A DNA stretch of 37,091 nucleotides from UBA9732 sp045116915 (GTDB taxonomy: Bacteria; Spirochaetota; Spirochaetia; Sphaerochaetales; Sphaerochaetaceae), in the NCBI GenBank assembly GCA_045116915.1, contig JBGUMQ010000087.1, forward strand, positions 1-37,091. The letters are read 5' to 3'. A program made the position numbers and the translations under genes. Shown piece by piece: positions 31,508 to 37,091 of this stretch. The notes under the pieces are model-generated. The model ran no database searches and was not told the DNA's origin. It worked only from the letters and a program-made list of their open reading frames with translations. Every line of letters starts with the position of its first letter. The first letter of the stretch is position 1.

Positions 31508-31807
31508 ATGCTGAACATACAGAAGAACATCAATGGCGACAAGGCCGAATTCATACTCGAGGGACGTCTGGACACAGTCACGGCCCCGGAGCTCGAGGGC
31601 GTACTCAAGGAATCACTGGAAGGAATCAGGGACCTGAGTTTCGACTTCAAGGATCTGGAGTACATCTCGTCCGCAGGACTGCGCATCCTGCTTTCGGCAC
31701 AGAAGACCATGAGCTCCCAGGGCAAGATGGTCGTGAAGAACGTCAACGAGACCATCATGGAGATCTTCGAGGTCACGGGCTTCTGCGAGGTCCTGACAAT
31801 CAAGTGA
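31508..31807 (+). CDS. STAS-domain anti-sigma factor antagonist (SpoIIAA/RsbV-like)
   Basis: This 99-residue single STAS domain is the switch protein of partner-switching pathways: unphosphorylated it binds an anti-sigma or kinase partner, phosphorylated it lets go. The family pattern is complete: LEGRLDTVTAPELEG at residues 18-31, LSFDFKDLEYISSAGLRILL with the phospho-acceptor serine (54/55), and the late FEVTGF segment. GGAGGAG precedes the ATG. The RsbU-type phosphatase 13 bases downstream would dephosphorylate it. The kinase (RsbW/SpoIIAB type) is not in the window, so the final target cannot be named. Confidence 0.93.
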   Translation: MLNIQKNINGDKAEFILEGRLDTVTAPELEGVLKESLEGIRDLSFDFKDLEYISSAGLRILLSAQKTMSSQGKMVVKNVNETIMEIFEVTGFCEVLTIK

Positions 31808-31820
31808 TCCGGAGAATCCT

Positions 31821-33458
31821 GTGAGGAAGTTCATCAACAGGCTCCGCTCGAGCCTCACGTTCAACGTCATCGGCGGTGTCGTCGCGATCATCGTCATCAT
31901 CGGCATCGTCATAAGCATCGTGAGCGTGTTCAGCTTCATGCGCGTTTTCAAGGAAGAGTACTCCGACACGACATACCATATGGCCGAGACGGCCAAGTCG
32001 TTCGTCAACGGCGACCATCTGGACGAGTACCTCCGCGGCGAGGAGATGGACGAGTACACCATCACGCTGAGGAGGCTGAACTCTTACAGCGCCAGCATGA
32101 ACATCTCGCTCGTCTATGTGATAGCGGTCGACCAGAGCGACTACGGCAGTTTCGTTTCCATCTTCAACTCCGTCAACAACAGGGTGGACAACACCAACTA
32201 CACCCCCTGGGAGCTGGGATATCAGCGCGCCACAACCAACGACGAGTACGCGAAGAAGTACAAGCTCCTGTATGAGAAGCGTTCGCTGGTCGAGACCGTC
32301 TTCCGCCTGAACACCGGTAGCAGCGTCCACCCGCACATCACCACGCTGGTCCCCATCAAGAACTCGGCCGGCGTCGTCGTGGCACTCATGTGCCTGCAGC
32401 GCCCCATCAGCGAAATCTACACGGCAAGAAGCCTCTTTTTGGTCCATTTCGCATGGATATCGATCGTTGCCGCGGCCTTCGCCTCAATCGTCGTCATGAT
32501 CAACATGAGGCGCCGCTTCATCAAGCCGATAATGAAGGTCTCCGAGGAAGCCGCGAGGTTCGCCCGCGAGAACACCAAGGGCGTCGACCTGGCCTCCATC
32601 AGCAGGCTCACCGACATCTCCAACCTCGGCAAGTCCATCGACACCATGGAGACCGACATGGTGCAGCACATCCGTGACCTCACCCAGGTCACGCAGGAGA
32701 AGCAGCGCATCAGCACCGAGCTGGCCCTGGCCAACAGGATCCAGTACTCCATGATGCCACACGTCTTCCCGGCGTTCACAGACAAGAACGAGTTCGACAT
32801 CTTCGCCACCATGGATCCGGCCAAGGAGGTCGGAGGCGATTTCTACGATTTCTTCCTCATAGACAACGACCATCTTGGAATCGTCATGGCCGATGTCTCG
32901 GGCAAGGGCGTTCCCGCTGCGCTGTTCATGATGGCATCCAAGATCATCCTTCAGAGTTGCGCCATGCTCGGCGGAAGCCCTGCCGAGATCCTGAACAAGA
33001 CCAACCAGGCCATCTGCTCGCAGAATCCGGAGGAGATGTTCGTCACCGTCTGGCTGGGAATCCTGGACATCAACACCGGAATGCTCAGGGCCGCCAACGC
33101 AGGCCACGAGTATCCCGTGATCCGCAAACCCGACGGACAGTTCGAGGTCCTGAAGGACAAGCACGGATTCGTCCTGGGCGGCATGCCCTATTCGAAATAC
33201 CACGAGTACGATGTCCAGCTGGAACCGGGCTCGAAGCTCTTCATCTACACCGACGGCCTGACCGAGGCCACGGACGCGGATGGCAGGCTGTTCGGCATGG
33301 ACCGTATGGTCGATGTCCTCAACACTTGTCCGGCCGCCTCTTCCGAGACGATCATCAGGACCATGCGCCACGCCGTTGACGATTTCGTCCAGGAAGCCGA
33401 GCAGTTCGACGACCTGACGATGCTCTGCATGGAATACAAGGGAAGGGGAGACAGGTAA
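31821..33458 (+). CDS. membrane sensor PP2C-type serine phosphatase (RsbU/SpoIIE)
   Basis: This 545-residue protein joins an extracytoplasmic sensor to a PP2C phosphatase. TM1 is at about 16-40; an outside domain of about 165 residues follows, then TM2 at about 206-230, a HAMP-like linker (RRRFIKPIMKVSEEAARFAREN) and a coiled coil. The phosphatase starts near 295: ELALANRIQYSMMPHVFP, EVGGDFYDFF (metal aspartate), ADVSGKGVPAALFM, AGHEYPVI, YTDGLTEA and the final DDLTMLCMEY. It should dephosphorylate the STAS protein encoded just before it in response to an unknown outside signal. Translation starts with GTG at 31821, preceded by GGAGA. The PHP gene begins one base after its stop. Confidence 0.93.
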   Translation: MRKFINRLRSSLTFNVIGGVVAIIVIIGIVISIVSVFSFMRVFKEEYSDTTYHMAETAKSFVNGDHLDEYLRGEEMDEYTITLRRLNSYSASMNISLVYVIAVDQSDYGSFVSIFNSVNNRVDNTNYTPWELGYQRATTNDEYAKKYKLLYEKRSLVETVFRLNTGSSVHPHITTLVPIKNSAGVVVALMCLQRPISEIYTARSLFLVHFAWISIVAAAFASIVVMINMRRRFIKPIMKVSEEAARFARENTKGVDLASISRLTDISNLGKSIDTMETDMVQHIRDLTQVTQEKQRISTELALANRIQYSMMPHVFPAFTDKNEFDIFATMDPAKEVGGDFYDFFLIDNDHLGIVMADVSGKGVPAALFMMASKIILQSCAMLGGSPAEILNKTNQAICSQNPEEMFVTVWLGILDINTGMLRAANAGHEYPVIRKPDGQFEVLKDKHGFVLGGMPYSKYHEYDVQLEPGSKLFIYTDGLTEATDADGRLFGMDRMVDVLNTCPAASSETIIRTMRHAVDDFVQEAEQFDDLTMLCMEYKGRGDR

Positions 33459-33459
33459 C

Positions 33460-34338
33460 ATGGCAGACAACATCTCTGTGAACATCGCACCGGTCCTGGA
33501 CTTCCACATGCATTCCACTGTCTCCGACGGAACGGATACCCCCGCGGGGATCCTCGACCGTGTGCGCGAACTCGGGCTGGAATGCTTCGCCCTGACCGAC
33601 CATGACGATGTCAAGGGCTCGCGCATGATCCGGACCCTTCTGAGGGAAGGGGACCCCGTGTTCATCACCGGATGCGAGTTCTCCTGCCGCGACGACGAAG
33701 GCAAGTACCATATCCTGGGCTACGGCTTCGACCCCGATTCCGATTCCATCATGAAGATTATGGACACATGCCACAGGCTGCGCTTCGAGAAGATCCGCGG
33801 CAGGATGGAGAAACTCCAGCAGGAGTTCGGCTTCCACTTCCCGCAGGAGGAGATCGATGCCCTCTACGCCCTGGACAACCCGGGAAAGCCCCATATCGGC
33901 AACCTCATGGTCAAGCTCGGCTACGCCACATCCATCAATGACGCCATAGAAAGGTTCATAGGCAAGGTACATTACCGCAGCCGCTACATCCGCCCGGAGG
34001 AGGCCATCGAAAGCATCCTTGCAGGCGGCGGCATCCCCGTGCTGGCCCATCCCTCATACGGAAGCGGCGACGAGCTCATCCTGGGCGATGACATGGAGCA
34101 CAGGATGCAAAAGCTCATCTCGTTCGGCCTGCAGGGCATCGAGGCCTACTACTCGGGCTTCACCGCAAGACTGCGCCAGGCCAACCTGGACCTTGCCGCG
34201 AAGTACTCGCTCTACGTCACGGCCGGCAGCGACTACCACGGCACGAACAAGATGGTCGTCCTCGGCGACACCGGCCTCCCCGAGCGCTCCGAATGGAGTG
34301 AGGGCCTCCTCCGCTTCCTTAACGACGTGCGCCACTGA
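33460..34338 (+). CDS. PHP-domain phosphoesterase (TrpH/YciV, RNase AM type)
   Basis: This 292-residue PHP protein carries the metal-binding motifs DFHMHSTVSDGT (residues 14-25), ALTDHDDV (about 44), GCEFSC (about 68), VLAHPSYG (about 195) and GSDYHGTNK (about 256). Members of this group remove nucleotides from short 5'-phosphorylated RNA or hydrolyse 3',5'-bisphosphonucleotides; RNase AM of E. coli is the studied example. The role here is inferred from family membership. It follows the phosphatase after one base, so the two are co-transcribed although a shared function is not obvious. It ends before a strong terminator. Confidence 0.92.
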   Translation: MADNISVNIAPVLDFHMHSTVSDGTDTPAGILDRVRELGLECFALTDHDDVKGSRMIRTLLREGDPVFITGCEFSCRDDEGKYHILGYGFDPDSDSIMKIMDTCHRLRFEKIRGRMEKLQQEFGFHFPQEEIDALYALDNPGKPHIGNLMVKLGYATSINDAIERFIGKVHYRSRYIRPEEAIESILAGGGIPVLAHPSYGSGDELILGDDMEHRMQKLISFGLQGIEAYYSGFTARLRQANLDLAAKYSLYVTAGSDYHGTNKMVVLGDTGLPERSEWSEGLLRFLNDVRH

Positions 34339-34358
34339 ACCCCATCACAGCAGAAAAC

Positions 34359-34397
34359 AGCCCGATGCCCCACATCAAGGCCATCGGGCTTTTGTTT
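34359..34397. terminator. terminator between convergent genes
   Basis: AGCCCGATG (34359-34367) pairs with CATCGGGCT (34382-34390) and is followed by TTTGTTTT on the plus strand; on the minus strand the stem is followed by GTTTTCTG. It ends the STAS-PP2C-PHP operon and may serve weakly for the convergent gene at 34398 as well. Confidence 0.8.
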
Positions 34398-34646
34398 TCA
34401 GATGCGGATCACCACATCAGTGCCGTCATCTGCGCTGTGGACCTCCACCAGGTTCCATGAGCCGTTCTCCCTTTTATACTGTTTCAGTGCCTCAACGACA
34501 TGCGGGGCGATATCCGCCCAGAAGCGCTGCTCCTGAGGCAGGTGCTTCCAGATGAAGCGGCACTTTGCAAGTCCCAGTGGAACGGGCAGGAGAAGCCTGA
34601 AGTTTCCTTTGCCGTTCTCCCTGGGTGCCCTTATCCTGATCTTCAT
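34398..34646 (-). CDS. small protein resembling the C-terminal domain of the adjacent regulator
   Basis: This 82-residue soluble protein (IRIRAPRENGKGNFRLLLPVPLGLAKCRFIW...SWNLVEVHSADDGTDVVIRI) has a beta-strand start with LLLPVPLGL, a helical middle and a final SADDGTDVVIRI strand pair. The neighbouring regulator ends with the same plan: VRVNLPLQIVKIAL...GLLGEIVTVDSADGDHVRIVVE. I therefore read it as a free copy of that domain, possibly a dimerisation or ligand module that modulates the regulator. The ATG overlaps the regulator's stop (TCAT in plus coordinates, 34643-34646), so both are translated together. No named family is certain. Confidence 0.75.
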   Translation of the reverse strand: MKIRIRAPRENGKGNFRLLLPVPLGLAKCRFIWKHLPQEQRFWADIAPHVVEALKQYKRENGSWNLVEVHSADDGTDVVIRI

Positions 34647-35152
34647 TCCACTACGATCCTCACGTGGTCTCCGTCAGCGGAATCGACGGTCACGATCTCG
34701 CCCAGAAGGCCCTGCTCGACCAGGCCGTAGACCTGCTTCCAGTCGATGGAGCCGATGGCCTGGGCCATCTTGCTGTCGCCGTTGACGCTGAACGCGGGGG
34801 ACGCTCCGGCATCGAGCGCGATCTTCACTATCTGAAGCGGAAGGTTCACGCGCACCTTGTCTCCGTCCGTGCTGTCCACCAGTATCCTGAGCATGAGCTT
34901 GGAGAAGTCCTTCTTCACCGTCTCCGGCTCGAACTTCGCCGGAACTGGCATCTCCTTGCCCAGAAGCTCGTCCGTCGTCACACCGAGCATGTCGCCCAGC
35001 GTGAGCAGTATCCCCACGTCCGGCATGTTGATGTCGTTCTCCCACTTCGAAACCGCCTGCGAACTCACATTCACCTTGTTCGCCACATCATCCTGCGTGA
35101 AGCCCCTGGCTTTCCTGATCCTTGAGAATCTCTGTCCGAATGTCTCTGTCAT
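34643..35152 (-). CDS. XRE-family transcriptional regulator
   Basis: This 169-residue DNA-binding protein has a helix-turn-helix of the Cro/C1 type at about residues 7-61 (FSRIRKARGFTQDDVANKVNVSSQAVSKWENDINMPDVGILLTLGDMLGVTTDELLG). A linker and a C-terminal small domain (about 95-169) with VRVNLPLQIVKIAL and TVDSADGDHVRIVVE follow. It is probably a local autoregulator: inverted repeats of AACCGC/GCGGTT overlap its own promoter. The ATG at 35152 has GGAGG just upstream. It is the first gene of a two-gene minus-strand operon, with its C-terminal-domain homologue second. Confidence 0.9.
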   Translation of the reverse strand: MTETFGQRFSRIRKARGFTQDDVANKVNVSSQAVSKWENDINMPDVGILLTLGDMLGVTTDELLGKEMPVPAKFEPETVKKDFSKLMLRILVDSTDGDKVRVNLPLQIVKIALDAGASPAFSVNGDSKMAQAIGSIDWKQVYGLVEQGLLGEIVTVDSADGDHVRIVVE

Positions 35153-35220
35153 CTTCGAACCTCCTGACCTGAAAATAGCCCTTCCGCGGCCTTGAAGTGA
35201 ACGTACCGCCGGTTGTTTTC

Positions 35221-35258
35221 ATGATACCATTGGTTGGGAAACCGCTCAACCTGCGGTT
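35221..35258 (-). promoter_or_regulatory. promoter and operator of the XRE operon
   Basis: On the minus strand TTGAGC (35249-35244) and TATCAT (35226-35221) are 17 bases apart. The inverted repeat AACCGC (35240-35245) / GCGGTT (35253-35258) covers the -35 box, and a related ACCGCCGGTT lies downstream near 35206-35215. Binding of the XRE protein to these sites would repress its own gene; this is an inference from position. Confidence 0.5.
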
Positions 35259-35349
35259 GTCCTCCAAGTTTTTAAAGTCTTTATGCCATTATCGCCGGAT
35301 GTGTTGTAAACTGTACAGAGCCTGCAATCAGGCATCGGGAGGATAGAGT

Positions 35350-35937
35350 ATGGAAAAGACCTTCAGATATGTCCATCTTGCATTGATGGTATTGGTCGTT
35401 CTCTTCAGCATCGTGAGCATGGTCCTTGTGATCAACGGCTCCTACAACAGGGCTGTGGTTCTGGCTTCTGAGGAGAAAACGGTAGTCTGGTTCTACATTT
35501 TCCTCAACTTTTTCATCGCACTCGGCGTAGGTTGCGCCATGGTCTATTTCTTCCGCGGTTCCTCAAAGCACGCGGCCACCCACTACAAGGCATTCATGCT
35601 CCTGCTCATGGCCGCATGCTTCTGCGAGATCCTCATGGCTGTGCGTGACCTCAGGCTCACAGCCGACATCCATCTCTGGGGCCAGCTGGCCTTCAACATC
35701 GTCAAGGCGGTCATCCTGCTGGTTCTGGGCGTCGGCCTCGACCACGGCAAGACCGACACCCACATCCTCTTCTGGATCCTGCTGATCGCGGACATCGCGC
35801 TCATAGCCCTGTCTTCCGGCAACGGCATGACCACCATGCGCGTCCTGGGCATCGTCGCCCGCCTCATGACCGACGCCTGCATCTTCTTCACCATCCGCAA
35901 CAAGTACCTCGACAAGGCCCGCCGCGGCAGGAAGTGA
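35350..35937 (+). CDS. integral membrane protein of unknown function
   Basis: This 195-residue protein has about six hydrophobic helices (near residues 8-28, 46-66, 80-98, 112-130, 138-155, 160-180) and few conserved polar residues in the membrane, apart from the EILMAVRDLRL segment after helix three. The short basic C-terminus (NKYLDKARRGRK) should be cytoplasmic. No transporter or enzyme family is recognised. The ATG at 35350 has GGGAGG upstream. It is read divergently from the XRE operon, with only a weak promoter visible around 35257-35285 (TTGTCC, then TTTATG). Base composition is like that of the core genes. Confidence 0.8.
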   Translation: MEKTFRYVHLALMVLVVLFSIVSMVLVINGSYNRAVVLASEEKTVVWFYIFLNFFIALGVGCAMVYFFRGSSKHAATHYKAFMLLLMAACFCEILMAVRDLRLTADIHLWGQLAFNIVKAVILLVLGVGLDHGKTDTHILFWILLIADIALIALSSGNGMTTMRVLGIVARLMTDACIFFTIRNKYLDKARRGRK

Positions 35938-35943
35938 CAACTT

Positions 35944-36150
35944 ATGGAGAAGGCAAAAGAAATGACAGATTTTGCATCTCTCAAAGAGACGGAAGAAATA
36001 GAGTTCAAACTTTGTGAAGCAGATCACAATGCCCAGTCGGATTCCAGACGTTTTCTGCATGCAGATGTTTTCGGTAGGGCAAGAGAAAGAATCAACGTTT
36101 ACAAAAAAGGTTTGGAGTACAAACCTGCAAGAAGTGCGACAAGAGTCTGA
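35944..36150 (+). pseudogene. 5' remnant of an AlbA_2 (Schlafen-type) DNA-binding/ATPase gene
   Basis: The 68-codon frame begins with a recognisable start of AlbA_2 proteins, MTDFASLKETEEIEFKL, and then loses all likeness to the family; the usual continuation with a WETYSAFANTxGG-type segment is absent in all three frames. The complete proteins are about 400-500 aa. The most likely start is the ATG at 35962, preceded by GGAGAAGG. The break comes about 18 codons into the gene. A deletion or an insertion is probable; the following 600 bases have no recognisable gene. Confidence 0.55.
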
Positions 36151-36743
36151 AACAGTATATAACAATGACCCTCGCCGGAAGGCAGGGAGCGGCGGGAAAT
36201 GGCCGCTCGGTGCAAGAAGGGTATTCCGTGACCGATTTGTCAAGGGCTGCCCGGCTGACCAACATATACGCAATACGGATCCGGACAACAGCAAACACAT
36301 CATGGGACGACCAGCCAGCGTACTGTCCCTTGACAAACCTGTCCGCACCGGCATTTCCGGGATTCGGAAACTGACCACAGGAATCCCGATCCGGCTTGAA
36401 AATGACTCAACAATACTCCCTGTAATTCTCTGGTGTTCCGGAAGCTGCGATTGTGTGCAGGCTGTTCGCAACCTGTGAAGTGGCCAGCCGGAACTAGGAG
36501 GCCCGTGGCCCCACAGCCAAACGGGCGGACGAAGGGGAGGTGCCAGGCTCTGCACAGGGTGTGAATCGGTCTGTACATCATGAGCAGCCCTATTAGCAGT
36601 CTCGATTTTTGGACGAAGATTTTGTCTTTCACCTGTAAGAGCGAGTATCCGGTTTTCAGAGTTTTTTCATAAAACTCCAATATTCGGAACACTTTTCCCG
36701 TATATAGGGGCAAAGCATGGTAGTCGATGCAAGTCGAGTATAT
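36151..36743. other. gene-poor stretch without recognisable genes
   Basis: Open frames on both strands lack good starts and any known motif. Features seen are a seven-pair hairpin GAGCGGC (36187-36193) / GCCGCTC (36202-36208), a GCCCGT/ACGGGC pairing near 36504-36530, and AT-rich sequence from about 36600 on. It lies between a decayed gene and a toxin-like gene and may be the residue of a former mobile element. I see no tRNA, transposase or intron motif in it. Confidence 0.5.
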
Positions 36744-36773
36744 TTGACACCATATGTGACACCATGATATATT
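36744..36773 (+). promoter_or_regulatory. promoter of the HicA-like gene with direct repeats
   Basis: A perfect TTGACA (36744-36749), 18 bases, then TATATT (36768-36773). The nine-base direct repeat TGACACCAT occurs at 36745-36753 and 36757-36765, between and over the promoter boxes, as expected for an autoregulatory site. AGGAGG follows eight bases before the ATG at 36790. Confidence 0.55.
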
Positions 36774-36789
36774 CAGGAGGTAAGCACTC

Positions 36790-37074
36790 ATGTCGCAGTT
36801 CGACAAATTGCTCAGGCGAATCAAAACACTGGACAACAACATGAGGTTCAATGAATTGAAGAAAGTCCTGGAGAGATACGGGTACGAGATGAAAGGACCG
36901 TCTTCAGGAAGCAGCCATATGACTTTCAGGAAGGAAGGACACATGCCGATCACAATCCCTGTCCACGATCCGATAAAAAGAGCATATGTGGAGAAAGTTA
37001 AGGAAACTCAAGTTTCGCAGAAGCCTAGGCTGACAGTTTCAAACTGGCGGTCAGGGTCTGCGGAAGCTTGTTGA
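36790..37074 (+). CDS. hicA: HicA-like mRNA interferase (toxin) with an unusual C-terminus
   Basis: This 94-residue protein has the HicA double-stranded-RNA-binding-like fold: RFNELKKVLERYGYEMKGPSSGSSHMTFRKEG with the expected catalytic histidine H43, and ITIPVHDPIKRAYVEKVKE. An N-terminal MSQFDKLLRRIKTLDNN extension is usual for one HicA subgroup. After VKE, where the family normally ends, 22 residues (TQVSQKPRLTVSNWRSGSAEAC) look unrelated and may result from an insertion or deletion at the 3' end. The HicB antitoxin, often directly downstream or overlapping, is not seen before the window ends 17 bases later. HicA cleaves mRNA when HicB is limiting; activity of this copy is uncertain. Confidence 0.78.
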   Translation: MSQFDKLLRRIKTLDNNMRFNELKKVLERYGYEMKGPSSGSSHMTFRKEGHMPITIPVHDPIKRAYVEKVKETQVSQKPRLTVSNWRSGSAEAC

Positions 37075-37091
37075 TAAATATCTGTACGATC

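Noticed and set aside
36187..36208. Hairpin as a terminator in the gene-poor stretch
   Set aside because: No T-run follows on either strand and no gene ends just before it.
36014..36478. A 154-codon frame after the AlbA_2 remnant
   Set aside because: No ribosome-binding site, mixed composition without any recognisable motif, and it overlaps the remnant in another frame.
36300..36953. A 217-codon minus-strand frame
   Set aside because: It runs opposite the HicA gene and its promoter, lacks a start signal and shows no family motif.

Overview
The window looks like part of a moderately GC-rich spirochaete chromosome, probably near Sphaerochaeta. This is an inference. It rests on the signal-peptide style of the peptide-binding protein (a short hydrophobic stretch followed by KGAAEA), the relaxed lipobox of a lipoprotein, the tight operons with ATGA/GTGA overlaps, and the general gene content. 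No rRNA or other decisive marker is present. Housekeeping genes have strong G/C third positions. Several short, visibly AT-richer segments interrupt them and carry accessory genes.

Layout. 0-3.3 kb: an operon of a TPR protein, tsaE and tsaB (t6A tRNA modification) and trxB. 3.33-3.53 kb: a minus-strand candidate structured RNA with 6S-like architecture. 3.6-6.0 kb: a divergent nucleoside phosphorylase and a CBS/DRTGG inorganic pyrophosphatase whose promoter suggests a leaderless mRNA. 6.2-12.0 kb: an oligopeptide ABC transporter operon (oppBCDF plus a binding protein). The binding protein appears circularly permuted: the family's normal C-terminal tail sits directly after the signal peptide and the protein stops where that tail should begin. 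12.0-14.2 kb: an AT-rich island with a DUF4417 gene and two overlapping unknown genes, flanked by two copies of a module made of a terminator hairpin, GTACG 9-mer repeats and an IS-end-like sequence. 14.2-16.7 kb: a GNAT-Nudix fusion and an AAA ATPase/nuclease-like protein. 16.8-20.5 kb: both halves of a heterodimeric ABC exporter. 20.6-24.9 kb: an MTA/SAH-deaminase-type amidohydrolase, an alpha/beta hydrolase, tcdA, an iron-sulfur flavoprotein-like reductase, a membrane coiled-coil protein and tRNA-Leu(UAA). 25.0-26.6 kb: an AT-rich AAA_14/DUF4143 ATPase behind two long palindromes. 26.6-29.0 kb: a lipoprotein with a possible glycosidase-like domain, coupled to a sugar-isomerase-family protein. 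29.2-30.2 kb: an autoregulated DUF2442-HTH gene coupled to a catalytically dead IS3 transposase remnant. 30.3-34.4 kb: a membrane metallophosphoesterase, a STAS antagonist, an RsbU-type PP2C phosphatase and a PHP phosphoesterase. 34.4-35.9 kb: an XRE regulator with a standalone copy of its C-terminal domain, and a membrane protein. 35.9-37.1 kb: a decayed AlbA_2 gene, a gene-poor stretch and a HicA-like toxin gene with an odd tail.

How the genes fit together. TsaE and TsaB act in making t6A, and TcdA, 20 kb away, converts t6A to its cyclic form. The opp genes form one uptake system. STAS plus RsbU form the phosphatase arm of a partner-switching pathway whose kinase is not in the window. The permuted binding protein and the repeat-flanked island directly behind it are the two observations most worth following up.
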